A program made the translations under genes and the position numbers. The notes beneath the pieces are model-generated. The model saw nothing but the letters and a program-made list of their open reading frames with translations. It did no database searches and had not been told where the DNA came from. Positions 11,390 through 23,621 of a DNA stretch of 64,000 bases are shown piece after piece (position 1 is the first letter of the stretch; every line of letters begins with the position of its first letter). Source of the stretch: Atkinsonella hypoxylon (lineage: Eukaryota > Ascomycota > Sordariomycetes > Hypocreales > Clavicipitaceae). The stretch is from assembly GCA_000729835.1 (NCBI GenBank), contig JFHB01000012.1:186001-250000 (forward strand), written 5' to 3'.

Positions 11390-12745
11390 ATATATAGGTC
11401 AAAAGCATAGCTTTAATTTTTTATGTAAAACCAGAACCACTTTGTCCCCATGTAAGTCATTCTGCAAAAGGTGAGAGTGGACATAGTGACTAACTGCCAG
11501 CTCAGTTCGCCAGCGTGAACAAACGGAGCCAGCCACGGAGCCAGCCACGGAGCCCATTTAAAGAAACACCTGTCAGACGTGATTTGTCCAGCTCAAAGAC
11601 AGATCATTGCGTCACAGCCAGCTGGTGCAGGTGCTGGCAGCTGCGGTACCTTCGATTGGATGGCAAAAGTCGAAATCAAGCTCGACCCCTGCGGATGCCA
11701 CCGCGACGGCTGAGCTTCTCCAGGGGTGCCAGGGGGGCGCAGGGGGATGTCCGGGGCAGACAGCTGGGGCAGGTTGCCAGCAGGGTCTACACTAACTATG
11801 CCTATTCGCTGGGGCGGCACCCAAGTTGGGACTTGGGCGGTATCACGTGGATCCACGGCAGTTTTTATCCGGTCTCCTGGTTTAGATTTAGGCCGCTGAG
11901 CCTGTCGTGGTGGCGTGGCTGGACAACTGACAGCCACTTAAGACCCTGCATCCGCTTGCTTCTGTTACAACCTACGGCGTCTCTCCCTGGTTCGATATAC
12001 CCACTTCGATTTCGGCGGCTGGGAACTGGTGGCCCAACCTCGCAGACGGACGCAGTCCCCGGCAGCAGTTCATTGAAGGTAGATTCTCAAGCATGGCACA
12101 CCCATGAAGATACACCCATTCACCTACAAGGCGCCAACCGTGGACAGGAAACGATGCAGCCTTGTTCTGAAGCAGAAACTTCGGGCAAAGCTTCATGAGA
12201 GTTCTATCGACTAAGTTCTAGCGGGTTCCTTGAGGAGTCTTGTTTCGTGGATGACGGTGTATAGATGAGAAGGTGAGAATATGGAACGGGAATTGAATAT
12301 CAATGCTCGTGTTATTGTGCGTGTGTGCGCGCGCACTACAGTTAGGAAAGAACATGCAAATCATCGGATGGGGTCGCAGCGACGTAGTGACGTAGCAATG
12401 TCTTCTGAGCTGGCATAGCGAGGTTGCCCCAAGTTGTCGGATTGCCAAGGGATAAGGTGACAGGTAGCTGGCAGGAATTAGAAAGCTTGGCCGAGGGGCA
12501 CATGTACAATGGCGACGCGGCGCAGCTGGGGTGCAGCATCTGCGTCTGTGTGTTGCGTCTGCGCAAGCACAGCATAAAGGCACCGGAGCTGTTCACGGGA
12601 ATACTCCCAAAGAGGACGTTGGCGTTGACGATGAAGCATGGATCAGGCAGTCTGCAGAGGGGCAGAAATTGAAGCCACGCGAGGGAAGCGGATGAAGACG
12701 ACGAAAAGAGACGACGTACAGCTCAATGCCCACTGTTGTCGTTCG

Positions 12746-12789
12746 ACTGCCCGTCAACTGCCCGTCAACTGCCCGTCAACTGCCCGTCA
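12746..12789. repeat. Tandem repeat, unit ACTGCCCGTCA x4
   Basis: Four perfect copies of an 11-base unit. About 110 bases further on, related GCTGCCGTCA sequences recur near 12898-12920, suggesting an older, wider array. Confidence 0.95.
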
Positions 12790-13050
12790 GAATGCAGCCA
12801 CGTGCATGGACTGAATGACCCCAAATGACAATGTGGCACAGCGCAGCATACCAGCCACGGCCAGAGCGACCCTGTTACTTCCCAGCTGTCTATCTGTCAA
12901 GCTGCCGTCAAGCTGCCGGCCAGCAGTAGCAATAGCAGTAGCAGCTGCACCAGCTGGTGCAGTATAAGTACGACGTTCTAGCAATGTTATTTATTGATCC
13001 ATCCAGTCATCATAGTCGGCCGGAGCGCGGCGTGACTGCCCACCGTGATG

Positions 13051-13069
13051 TGACGTGACGTGACGTGAC
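13051..13069. promoter_or_regulatory. TGACG array (overlapping CRE/ATF-like half sites)
   Basis: TGACG occurs three times head to tail and is followed by TGAC, which creates overlapping TGACGTGA sites, close to the bZIP (ATF/CREB) consensus TGACGTCA. It lies about 640 bases upstream of the Rab start codon, before the pyrimidine-rich leader. Function is inferred from the motif only. Confidence 0.4.
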
Positions 13070-13712
13070 TCGGGCTCGCCTCCCTGCACGAACCCCGCTT
13101 TTAAACTTCCTCGTCTCCACCGTTGTCTCAAACGGTCTGCTGCGTCTGCTGCTCCCTTGTGTCGTCGCGCCCGCACTCGTTATTATTCCATGTCAAAACA
13201 TCATCTTCCCTTTCTTTTCTCTCCTCTTCTTCTTTCGCAATTCTTCGCGTCTACCAATTCAAGAGCCCCTGTGGAAATAACCAGCTGCCCTGACCAAAAT
13301 CTGTCCGAACAACCGCCCGGGAAAACTGTCCGCGCCGCATCAACATCTGACCATTGTTTGATAAAGAGATTTTATCCCACGACGATTGTTCATCTGCGCC
13401 AACACCTTGTTCTACTTGTCGACCATGAGAGTACAAGCCTCCAGCCACTCCATTCGCACTTCGCTTCTTCGCTGAAGCCACCATCGTCATGCAATAGATA
13501 AATTCTTGCTATTTTCCAGCCTTGCATTTTGCTTTTTCGCTGAAGCCTAGCCGTCCCGTCCCCATCCCGTCCCGCTGCTGTAACCTCATCTCGTAACAAG
13601 AAGTCGTTGACTTTGATCTCGCGGCGACCCAGAAAGAGAAAGAATAAAAAGAGGCCCGCGGTTATATCTGGGGAATCATACATCTCACCTGATTTTGGTG
13701 ACAGGAACTAAA

Positions 13713-14726
13713 ATGAACATGTCGTCTCTCGAAGCCAAAATCGTCGTACTTGGTGCGCAGAGCGTGGGCAAAACCTCCCTCGTCATGCGCTACTGCAAAG
13801 GCGCCTTTAACCCCTCCGAGATCACGTCAACTGTCGGAGCGAGCTTCCTGACGAAGCGCGTTCTGGACTCCGACACAGATACTATGGTACGACTGCAAAT
13901 CTGGGACACAGGTTCGTCTATTGACCATGGTTTTTTTTCTTTTCGTTCTTGTCCTGTCTCCCTGATGCAAACGTAAGGAACAAAAGCTAACTGGCTTAAA
14001 CCACAAGCCGGCCAAGAGAGATTTCGATCCATATCACGTCTGTACTATCGCGGCGCAAACGCTTGCATTCTGTGTTACAGCATCACCGATGCCCAGTCCT
14101 TTACCGAAATGGGCGTCTGGCTAACTGAGCTCCGACGGAATCTACCCAACGACGTCGTCTTACACGTGGTGGGAACCAAAGCCGACATAGTTGCGCGGGA
14201 TCCTTCGGCGAGACAAGTCCCCTTCGAGCGCTGCATCGCATACGTTGCCGAGAACCTTGCTCCTGGCGTCGGCAGCACGCCTCCCCCCACGGCCACTCCG
14301 CTCAACGGCCCGGGATATGCGCCAAACATCGAGCCGAGAACACCCAGTTCTAAGAGAAGCTCTGGGTTTTGGGCCCAGGAAGTCGGGTGGGACGCGTGCC
14401 ACGAAATCAGCGCTGAGAGCGGCGAGGGCGTCGAGGAGGTCTTCAGAGTAGTGACTCGGAAGCTGGTTGAGCAGAACCGCAAGATTCAGCAGGCCCTCCT
14501 GTCAGCCACCGCGACACCTGGCACCCCCGGCTACGAAGCCGGCATGGACGGCGGCTATTTCGACGGCGCCAACCCGCGAGGAAGTTTCCGAGTTGGACGA
14601 GACCGACGGAGTTGGTTGTTCTCGCCCGGTTTCTCGCCCGCCATCAGCGTGGATAGAAATGGCGCAACCGCGCAAGAGCAGCGCCAGGAAGATGCCATCC
14701 CCACGGAGCGGCGACGGTGCTGTTGA
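13713..14726 (+). CDS. Divergent Rab-family small GTPase with an internal insertion
   Basis: Membrane-traffic GTPase of the Rab family, 305 residues, longer than the usual 200-220. Two exons, 13713-13911 and 14008-14726, phase 1; CTAAC branch site and AAG acceptor. 13713 is the first in-frame ATG. P-loop GAQSVGKT (14-21), WDTAGQERF (from 64, split by the intron), then YYRGANACILCYSITDAQSF, which is Rab-like. The base-specificity motif is TKAD instead of NKxD, and the SAK-type motif reads EISAESG. Between them lies a Pro/Ser/Thr-rich insertion of about 60 residues (GVGSTPPPTATPLNGPGYAP onward). The tail ends RRRCC, a double-cysteine geranylgeranylation signal. The nearest class could be Rab5/Rab22-like, but I cannot assign it. 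Preceded by a long CT-rich leader. Confidence 0.88.
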
Positions 14727-15305
14727 GAAATCTGAGGGAGGCCACATGCTCCGATCCACAATCGCATCTAGAATCCTCGTGTCCAATGGCATGTCCCATC
14801 AAATCGGTCTATGATGGATTACTCTGAAACTAATCAGCTGAAGAAGCTGAAATGAAATCTTACTACGTCAAGCTAGACGGACATATACTGATACCCCCTT
14901 TTGACTACCATCTACCAAACAGCAGTTCTCACTTTCTCATGCCCTCTGCTTTTATCCTTGTCAAATCAACGTTGCATAAGGTGTTATCGGCATTCTCACT
15001 AGACTAGCTTGCATTCTGGTTCACTCCATGAAGCGGTATCTTTTATCTTTTATTCTTTTTTTTTTATGCTGAGCGGAAAGGATTGGTTTTCGGAGATGTC
15101 AGGAAAGAAGTAATAGCTGCTGAATATTGCTTTATTTCGTGCCATTTTGCTGCCGGGGTTGGATTCATATATTCAGGGCCTATGCCTAACGTCGCGAGAC
15201 GATTGTACTTTCTTCTCTGTCCATTAGCCTTTATACTAATACCCATTTTTAATCATTTTTGTAAATAAAGGTTTCCTGATTGCGATTCTGCTGTGATTTT
15301 ACCTT
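14727..15305. other. Convergent intergenic region
   Basis: 3' flanks of the Rab and SLH1 genes, with T-rich stretches near 15045-15065. No gene is seen. Confidence 0.6.
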
Positions 15306-18300
15306 TTACTCCTTTTTAGCATCGTCTCTCACTGCTGGCATGGCTGGGATTTCCACTCCGAGAAGTCTGTACTCTAGTCCGATGTAGCCGTCGCTCAAAA
15401 CCAGAACGTCCACCTTCCTCGCTTGGTTGCCTTGTGCCTCGGGAAGTTTGACAGTTGTCCTGGCTGACGGTGTGCTTCCTTGTCTGAGCGTCGTCTTCCT
15501 GGGGCCAGTCCATGCCACCCTTTTGACGGCAATGACTTCGTCGCGAGCCAAGTCAGCGATGAGGACGAACCAGCCTTCGGTCTGAGGCTTCGGAAACTTG
15601 GGTGCGTATATGCGTGCGTCGCGGTCAACGAGGGGATTGAGTCGCTTGAGGTTGATGGCCAGGGAGACGGCCGTGACGTCGGCTGTAGAGACGGCGACGT
15701 TGGGGAGCATCGACGTTGCGCGAGAGAAGCGTGATTGCAGATCAGATGGTTTCAACCCGAGCTTCTTGGCCAGCTCGTTGATTTCGCGCGGCTGGTAGGT
15801 ACTCAGCTGGACGAGCGTGGTGTGGTCCTTGGTCGACTCGGGTTCTACTCCCGGGAAGATGGAGACGACAGGGTCTGTGGGCCAACGCGCAGACTTGATG
15901 CACTGGAGGAGCGTTATCATTTGCAGGCACGAAGAGAGGGAGCCCAGCTCAGTGAGGATATCAATCGACGCCTGGATGATACGAATGGCTTGGTCGAGGA
16001 CGGATGTCTGGTCACCGACGTAGTCTGTGATGGGGAGCTCGATGCGCGACATGTGGGCTTGCAGAAGCAAGAAGGCCTTGACATGCGGATCCCACATTGG
16101 CAGACCAAAGGTGTGTCCAGGATAAAGCAGGTTGGAAGACAGCGCATCGTTGACTAGGTCTTCGTTGTGACGCACAGGAAGCTCGTCGTATTCCGTCGCG
16201 CGGGACATCCAAGATAGGACATCGAGGAAGGACGCTTCTGCTTTGGCATGACAGATGAGATGACGGACCGTCTTGTGTGAGAGGTAGTAGTAACTCATGA
16301 TTTTACCAAAGGGAGTAGGGTCGACGTCACCGTTGGGAAAGACCTCGACACATTTGGACTGCGCGAGTTCATCAAGAGACTTGTTTACCATGTCCACCAT
16401 GAATTCGTTGGCAAGCTGCTGCGCCGCCATGGTGCTGTGTTCCTCTGCCGAGAGTTCGAGACCGTAGTATGATGGGTTCTTGTGCAGCCTTCGGAAGAAG
16501 AAGGTCCATGTGAGGTAATCAAGGGCATCTTGCTTCGTAACAATGGTTCCCGCTGAGACTTCGGCACAAAGATGGTTGTCCAAGACGGTGTGTAGAGAAG
16601 ACTCTACAGGGAATCCAGTGTGCAGGAAATGCTTGTAAAAGTCCTTTTTGGCATCCTGTGTGAAAATGCGGGCCACACCCGAGTTATCGAACTGAGGACG
16701 CCCGGCTCGGCCTAGCATTTGAAGCACATCGGTCAGGTCCATGTCCTTATAGCCCTCTATCTTGGCATCATAAAACTGGGTTCCCTTGACAACCACCAAA
16801 TGCGCGGGCAGGTTGACACCCCAAGCCAGAGTGCTTGTCGCAACCAGGATTTGGATCTTGTTGTGGAGGAACAGCTCCTCAGACAGCTGTCGATCAGATT
16901 CTACGAGACCAGCGTGGTGAAGGCCAATACCAAAATTGACGGCTTCTTTCAGCGCGTCGTCCTTGACTCGTGCCAAGTTGAGCTGAAGGTCTTCTTCGTC
17001 CATGTGCAGGAATCGACGAGGGTTGTCCTCCATGCCACAGAAGTTGATAAGGTCCTTGGCTGTGAGACGAGTCTGCCGGCGAGAGGCAACAAACACAATG
17101 ACTGGCTTATCTGGACTGTGGTTCTTGATAGCCAGGAACGTCGGTCTGTTCATAGATTGCATCAAGGGACAGAAACCGCGGATATCTGGAAATCCATCGA
17201 TGTACAGTTCTAGAGGCACAGGACGAACAGAATGTTTGAAGTTGAAGAGACCCTCCTTGACACCAAGCCAGCTGCCTAGATCCATAGCGTTGGCACAGGC
17301 TGTGGACATACCCAGCAGACGAACCTTGTTCTTGGTCGAAGATGAGATATAGTTCATACCTATTACACGTTAATCCTTGAATCTGTTTAGAGTTTTCTTG
17401 TCATGGCACCAGCAAGACTTACGCGAAACAATAATTTCCAAAATAGGGCCTCGGTCACCAGCAAGCAGGTGAATCTCGTCGATGATGACCAAGCTGACCT
17501 GCCGAACATAGCCTCTTGTCTGCCAAGAACGCGAAATACCATCCCACTTTTCCGGAGTCGTGATGATAATGTCGGCGTCCTGTATCGTTCGTGTGTCCGG
17601 TGTATTGTCACCTGTCAACTCAACAATCTTCAATCCCAAAGGACGCGCCAGTCTCTTTCCCCAGTCCTTGACTCTTTCACGAACAAGTGCCTTCATTGGT
17701 GCGATATAGACCACTTTAGATTTTGGCCTCTCTCTGAAGGCCCACCACATGGCTAGCTCTGCTGCCACAGTCTTGCCGCTGCCCGTCGGCGATCCCAGGA
17801 GAACATTAGCTGGCGTATGATACAAGGTATGAAAGATTTGCGTCTGCATCGGGTTGAAGAATTGAAATCTTTGAGCATAAATCTCCTCCAAGCCAGGGTT
17901 TTTCAACGCTGAAATTGGCAACGGCTGCAAGTTGAGAAGGTCTGTATACAAACTCTCAGTGTCCGGTCGAATAAGATGCTGGAACGACACTGGGGTCACA
18001 GTCTCTGCACCGAGCCATCTATCAGATACAGCTCGGACGTAGATTTGCGTCGGCAGCGGATCTGATAGAGGAATGGTGAAGTTCAGCTCGTGATCATCGT
18101 GAAGCTTCTTCCTGTTAAGAATAAAGTACTCATGGTGATAGATCTCGGATGTATCGGAGTTCTCGACCCATATGTAAAATGACTCTGATGTTCCGTGAAT
18201 TTGATCCTTCCATTGGAAATCGGGTATGACGTAAAGCTTGATACGTAAGACATCGCGGTTTAAGGGAGCAATCTCAACCTCGACATGTACCGTAGGGAAA

Positions 18301-21300
18301 TGGCTCACGATCCTAGCTATGTTCTTGCCCGCGCTATGGTTATGAACTAGGCTCCCGATCTCAGCTGGTTCCATTTCTTTCATAGTCTCCATTGTCAGGT
18401 TTTCCTTGGAATCCAACTGATTCAGTACAGGCTTCGCTAGATCAAACTGATGAAGTGGGTGTTGGAACGGCCAAATTCTCCTCTCAATTGACTTTGACAG
18501 AGTCAGCAAAACCAAACACTGGTGACCCCATCTTCTGTTCAGAGCTAACATGAATAAAGCTCGACATATCCGACCTGATTGCTGAGCCACATAGGTCATG
18601 TCGTTAGACAATGCAAAGTCCTCAAGCTGTTGCCTCGAGATGTACGATTGAAGCAAAATGTTGGTCTTGGATTGCGGAGTATCAACTCCGCCTTCAACAT
18701 CACAGGGAATGACCTTGCATCGGAGATGAGTAAGCTCTTTCTCCTCCGTGTCTCTCGACTGGATATTGTCGAACTCTCCGCTCATGCTGATCATCTTCAG
18801 AACATCCGCCTCAGTTGCCTGTGGCTGCATCATGGTGTTAAACACCTCTATGCTTGTGTGCAAAATATAGTATTGACTGGCGATTCGACCGATGTCTTTG
18901 CTGCGAAGCTCCTCGGTTCTTTCGTTAAATATGATCATTTGGCACTGTTGCAAAGTCTTGGCAGCCTGTATCGCCAGTTGACGTCTTCTTTGCACGAGGG
19001 TTGGATCATCGCGAATTTCAGCCCATTCAATACCATAGGAGGTCGGGCTCCTTTGCATGCGAACAAACAAATAAGAGTATCCTATCCATTGCACCGCGTC
19101 CTGAATTGACGTTACAGTGCCCAAAGCAATTTCAGCATTGAGATTGTCAACCATTTTCGCAGAGAACTTCGATTCGATGGGCTGTTGCTCCGTGATGGCT
19201 TTCAAATAATGTTGAAGCTTGTCATGTGTCGTACAAATCATGCCAATGCCGGTATCTTCGAATTGAGGACGGCCAGCACGACCAAAGATTTGCAGCACAT
19301 CCAGAATTCCAAGATCAACAAATTTACCGTCCTGGGCACTGTATACCTGAGTTCCTTTAATAACTACAGCAGCAGCAGGCAAGTTCACGCCCCAAGCCAG
19401 GGTCGCAGTGCAACAGAGCACTTTCAGAACGCCTTCAGCAAAAAGCCGCTCCATGAGGTTCCTGTCGGCTCTCGCCATGCCCGCGTGGTGTATTCCGATT
19501 CCCTTGGACAGAAGGTCGCGAATATCCTTTGCGCGCGAAGATTTCATATCGCGAGATGCTTGGTCATATTTGGGATGCCCACTGGGATCGAACAGGTCCA
19601 TGCAAAATTGTTCGATCGCCTTCTGATGAAGCATCCTGGCGGTGACCATGGTGTCGCGTCGTGAATGCACAAAAACCATGACCTGGTGATCTTTCTCAAG
19701 CATTTCCTTGACTTTTTCGAATGCAACATTGTCTAGATTTTCTTTCGATTGCTTAGAGCCCGCTTTACCCTTGACACCAATGAAGTGCTGCTCCAAGGGC
19801 ACTGGGCGGAATGCAGCATCAAAATAGAAAAGGCCTGCATGCTTATTGACTTTCAAAAAATCGGCAACATCGACGTAGTTGGGCAGTGTGGCGCTAAGTC
19901 CGACAATTCGAATCAACGACTGTGTGCTCTCAACCTGCCGCTCTGTTCGAGCCACAAGGGACTCAAGCACTGCACCTCGTTCATCATGAAGCATATGTAC
20001 TTCATCAATTATAAGGAGCCGCACCTTCTGAACAAGTTCAGTGTCCCCTATACCTTTTCTTGTGACAACGTCCCATTTCTCAGGGGTTGTCACAATAATT
20101 TGTGTCCGCACAATTTCCGATTTGGTCAGTTGCATGTCGCCAGTGTATTCACGGCACTTGATACCCAGCCATGCAAGACGCTTTCCCAGCTTCTCCGTGA
20201 CTTCGGCAGCCAGAGCCTTCATCGGTGCGACATAGACTATTTTGAAGTCGTCAATGTCTACCGTGAACTCGGTGGCATCAGGATGCTCTATAGGGTTGGG
20301 ATATACATGCTGCCCAATAGCATGCAAGATAGTCAACATTGCGGCGTCGGTTTTGCCCTTGAGACGATTGATTAGCCTTGAAGTTTTTGCTTGAATTGCA
20401 AAGTTTCAGAAACCTGTTGACGTACCGCACCAGTTGGGGCACATATCAGCATGTTCTCGTTTGTTTTGTACCCGATGGGAAAGACCAGACTTTGCATGCG
20501 ATTGAGAATCTTGTAACCCTTGAAAGTGTTTCTGCACAAACCGTCGAGATCTGAAATTTTGACAAGTCTTTCTGCAGGACCAGGCATCCCCTTTCTCCCG
20601 GCAGGGACGGTATACTCCTCATATTTTTCGAACTGGTGATGTATGGTTCCAACTGGGAGACCATACTTTTTGCCAGTGACGCTTAAAGTGTTTCCAGCGT
20701 GATACGACCGGTATACATGCGGATACTGCGGCTCCTTCGTGCTGGCACGGGCAAGTGATGCAGTCTTATGTATGAAGTCCTGTTGCCGCAATGCAGCTTC
20801 CCGTTCCGCCTTGGTTAACAGACGGCCACTCGAGTATTTTGTCTGATCCCCAGAATGAGAAAAAGATGCTAAGACATCATCCTTATTGGATAAAATGTCA
20901 ATAATGAAGTCCAGACCATCGAATCCCACTAAATCAGTAAGCTCTGTCTGCAACTGCTCATCAGACCGGCCAGATGCGAGCAAGTTTACAAGTTGACTCT
21001 GGAATACGTCCGGGGACATGCTATTCTTCAATGCAATATCTGCAGAACGTTCAAAGAACCAGGCTGACCCGTCGCCTGCAGCCGTATCAGTGACACCATC
21101 TAGGTCAGGAAAATCGCTGCTATATTCGCCTTCGTCATCATCCGATATGAAATCCCACACATCTTTGCCACTATTTCCAGACGAATATGCTTCCAAATCA
21201 GGGTCGTCGTCATCATTGCCGTCTATAAAGTGGTTATCTGCAGGTTTCAGAGAGGAGGAGAGCTCGAGGCTGGCGAGAGCGGCTTGCATAGCCGCGAATT

Positions 21301-21346
21301 GTTGTCTCCATTCTGCCTCTGCGGCTTTGAGATCGTTGGAAGTCAT
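15306..21346 (-). CDS. SLH1: Ski2-like double-cassette RNA helicase, ASCC3/Slh1 type
   Basis: Helicase of the ribosome quality control trigger complex, which splits collided ribosomes. Three exons (minus): 21346-20426, 20357-17423 and 17359-15306; 5910 nt, 1969 residues, essentially the length of yeast Slh1. Acidic N-terminal region, then helicase cassette 1: P-loop APTGAGKT (GKT at 308-310), APMKALAAE, DEVH (425-428), then a winged-helix and Sec63 unit. Cassette 2: P-loop SPTGSGKT (K1169), APMKALVRE, DEIH (1267-1270) and GRAGRPQF, then a second Sec63 unit to the C-terminus. Intron 1 (phase 0) cuts the first P-loop between Ala and Gly. The N-terminus and details such as QHFIGVKG fit ASCC3/Slh1 better than the spliceosomal relative Brr2. 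Divergent from YKT6, 666 bases apart. Confidence 0.95.
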
Positions 21347-22012
21347 GGTGAGTCAGAATTTCAACTTGTCTCGAACACAGATTAGATGTACTGTAGGCAA
21401 TCGAACGGCAGTGACTATACCGAAACATGTTCAGCTTTGCCGTGGTACGAGAAATAGGGAGGATGAAGTAAGATTTCAACAAAACCCGTGATCTACCCAC
21501 GATGAAACATTCATGTACTCCGTACTTGCAGCAGATGTGTATGGACGCGTGTGGATATGTGTGGGTATGTGTGCGCTTGTGAGTGTCACTGAGGCGTCAC
21601 AAGGAGAATGGAAAGAGTCACACCGCCCCGCCCCGCAACGCCCCGCCAGATGTCCAGCAGTCCAAACTGTCCGTCGCCCGCCGGGCCCAGGGCTCAGAAT
21701 AACGGCCAACAGCCAACAGCCAACGCCGCCGCCTGGAAGGCCCCAAACCCCGTCCCAAGTCCACCAGCACCACACCACTAGCACCACCAGCATCGACTTT
21801 ATCCCGGCGCAATATCGAAGCCTTGACCACGCCAACCCGTCATCCCAACAAGTTCAAGCCGCTCCCATACCACCCTTCGTACCTTTCTAGCTACGTTCAA
21901 TCCTGCCAGAAACGACCTCAACCCCCCTTTTCAATCGTCTACTGCCCTCGACCTAAAGTCAACCCGCGTAGACCTCATCAACGCCCCACCGTCCAGACTC
22001 CAGACCGCCATA
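21347..22012. promoter_or_regulatory. Shared divergent promoter region of SLH1 and YKT6
   Basis: The 666 bases between two start codons on opposite strands. It contains an exact TACTCCGTA motif at 21516-21524, a C-rich run around 21625-21650 (CCCCGC repeats) and pyrimidine-rich leader sequence before YKT6. Confidence 0.55.
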
Positions 22013-22949
22013 ATGAAGCTTCACTACATTGGGGTAAGACGATATCACCGCCTATTCGCCCCTTCTGCGCAGGTGCTCATCACCACCGTCTAGATCATTC
22101 GAAACGAGAACAAGCCCGCGCACGAGATTGTCGCCGAGAAGGAACTTAGCGCATACTCCCGCTTCACACGTAACAAGTCCGTCTCCCGTTGCCGCATCCG
22201 TGCAGACTCTTCTTGTTCCCCCGGTCCTCATGCCATCGTGACGACCGATTCGCCCTGATGATCACGACCCTTCACCAGGCAACGTCGAACGCCTGTTTCT
22301 GCAACGCTGCTAACTAGATGCTGTCCACAGCTATGGCGAATTCATGACCCTCTTCGCCAAAACAGTCGCCGAAAGAACAAAGCCCGGACAACGACAGGAT
22401 GTCGAGGAGCAAGGTACAGTTCCACATGGCCCTCGCCTACGCGTGAGACCACCAAAGTTTCTGACTTCCACAGACTACACTTTCCACGCCTACGGCCGCA
22501 CCGAAGGCGTCTGCGGCATCATCATATCCGACCACCAATACCCGGCCCTCGTAGCCCACCAGCTCCTCAGCAAAGTCGTCGACGAATTCCTCTCCCAGCA
22601 TCCCCGATCATCCTGGCAAAGCGGTACCCCGGCGCTGCCCATGCCGGAACTCAAGGCGTATCTCACCAAGTACCAGGACCCCCAGCAAGCAGACAGCATT
22701 ATGAAGATCCAGAAGGAGCTGGACGAGACCAAGATTGTGCTCCACAAGACGATCGAGAGCGTCTTGCAGAGAGGAGAGAAGATTGATGACCTGGTGGCCA
22801 AGAGTGACGGATTATCTTCGCAGAGCAAGATGTTTTACCGTACGTGCAATCGATGCGTCACGGGTTCTTTCAATATTGTGCAAATGTTATACTAACCCCT
22901 TCGTTCAGAGCAAGCAAAGAAGCAGAACTCCTGCTGCGTTCTGATGTAG
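22013..22949 (+). CDS. YKT6: R-SNARE YKT6
   Basis: Prenylated R-SNARE acting in Golgi, vacuole and autophagosome fusion, 197 residues. Five exons: 22013-22033, 22094-22176, 22331-22413, 22474-22839 and 22909-22949; phases 0, 2, 1, 1. The N-terminal longin domain starts MKLHYIG then IIRNENKPAHEIV, with SRFTRNNYGEFMTLFA built across the exon 2/3 junction and DYTFHAYGRTEGVCGIII in exon 4. The SNARE helix (QADSIMKIQKELDETKIVL onward) has the central Arg of an R-SNARE near VLQRGEKIDDLV. The C-terminus is CCVLM: the first Cys is the palmitoylation site and CVLM the CAAX box. The second intron uses a weak donor, GTCCGT; no other site keeps the frame. Divergent from SLH1. Confidence 0.96.
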
Positions 22950-23621
22950 TCTGAATAACAACGAGAATGGCAGCTAAACCAATTAGGAAATGATGCGTTT
23001 TGGAAGCCAGCTTCCGGAGCATCAGTTCGGGACAGGTCCTCAGGTCCTGTTAACTATCAAGGCTCTGTCTCATGCCCTAGGCTGCCGTCAGTAGTTTCAC
23101 ATTTGTCTTCACCAGCTCAACATCAAGAATACCAGGGGAACGGCAGGGTCAGCCGCGGCCCAGCGATCTATGCAGCTTCGTCAGGTCATGAAGAAAGGGT
23201 TTTGGCGCTATGATCATACAGTATACAACTTAAGTAATTACAATAACAAGGGCACATCCATACCTTGTGCACCTCATCTTTTATATTTACGCACTTGTTA
23301 ATATAATCTGCGGAAACGAAACGCTATCATCAGGATAATTCCAGTACAGTACGCCTCTGCAAATGTGCCTTATATAGTACCAGCCTACAAGGCAATTGAT
23401 GAATGATGCTAGACTGTGCGACTCAGTCAAAACAAAGAAAAGTCATTAAAATACAAGCCACTCTCGTTCGCAGTTATTATCTTTTTAATGCAAAACATAA
23501 ATGCCACTTGAGAATTTGACTGCTTTGATCCTCAGCTACTTTGCGCACTGTGATGTCTTGGGTACAAATCTTATAGCGCGAAGCGAGGCGTCGATTTCGG
23601 GCTCAGGGGGGACGATGAGAT
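22950..23621. other. Convergent intergenic region
   Basis: 3' flanks of YKT6 and the unknown 560-residue gene. AT-rich around 23220-23300. No gene is seen. Confidence 0.6.

Larger units (their letters stand above)
10589..13712. other. Gene-poor region of 3.1 kb between SUR7-like and Rab genes
   Basis: Divergent upstream regions. Contains a 24-T run at 11366-11389, a duplicated 13-base unit near 11522-11549, the 11-base tandem repeat at 12746-12789 and the TGACG array at 13051-13069. A long pyrimidine-rich leader runs from about 13190 to the Rab start. ORFs present, including one of 227 codons at 11515-12198 that starts with GTG, look random. No gene is supported. Confidence 0.55.

Noticed and set aside
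11515..12198. Plus-strand ORF of 227 codons
   Set aside because: Starts with GTG, composition looks random (Arg, Ser, Trp-rich) and part of it is the translation of a short direct repeat.
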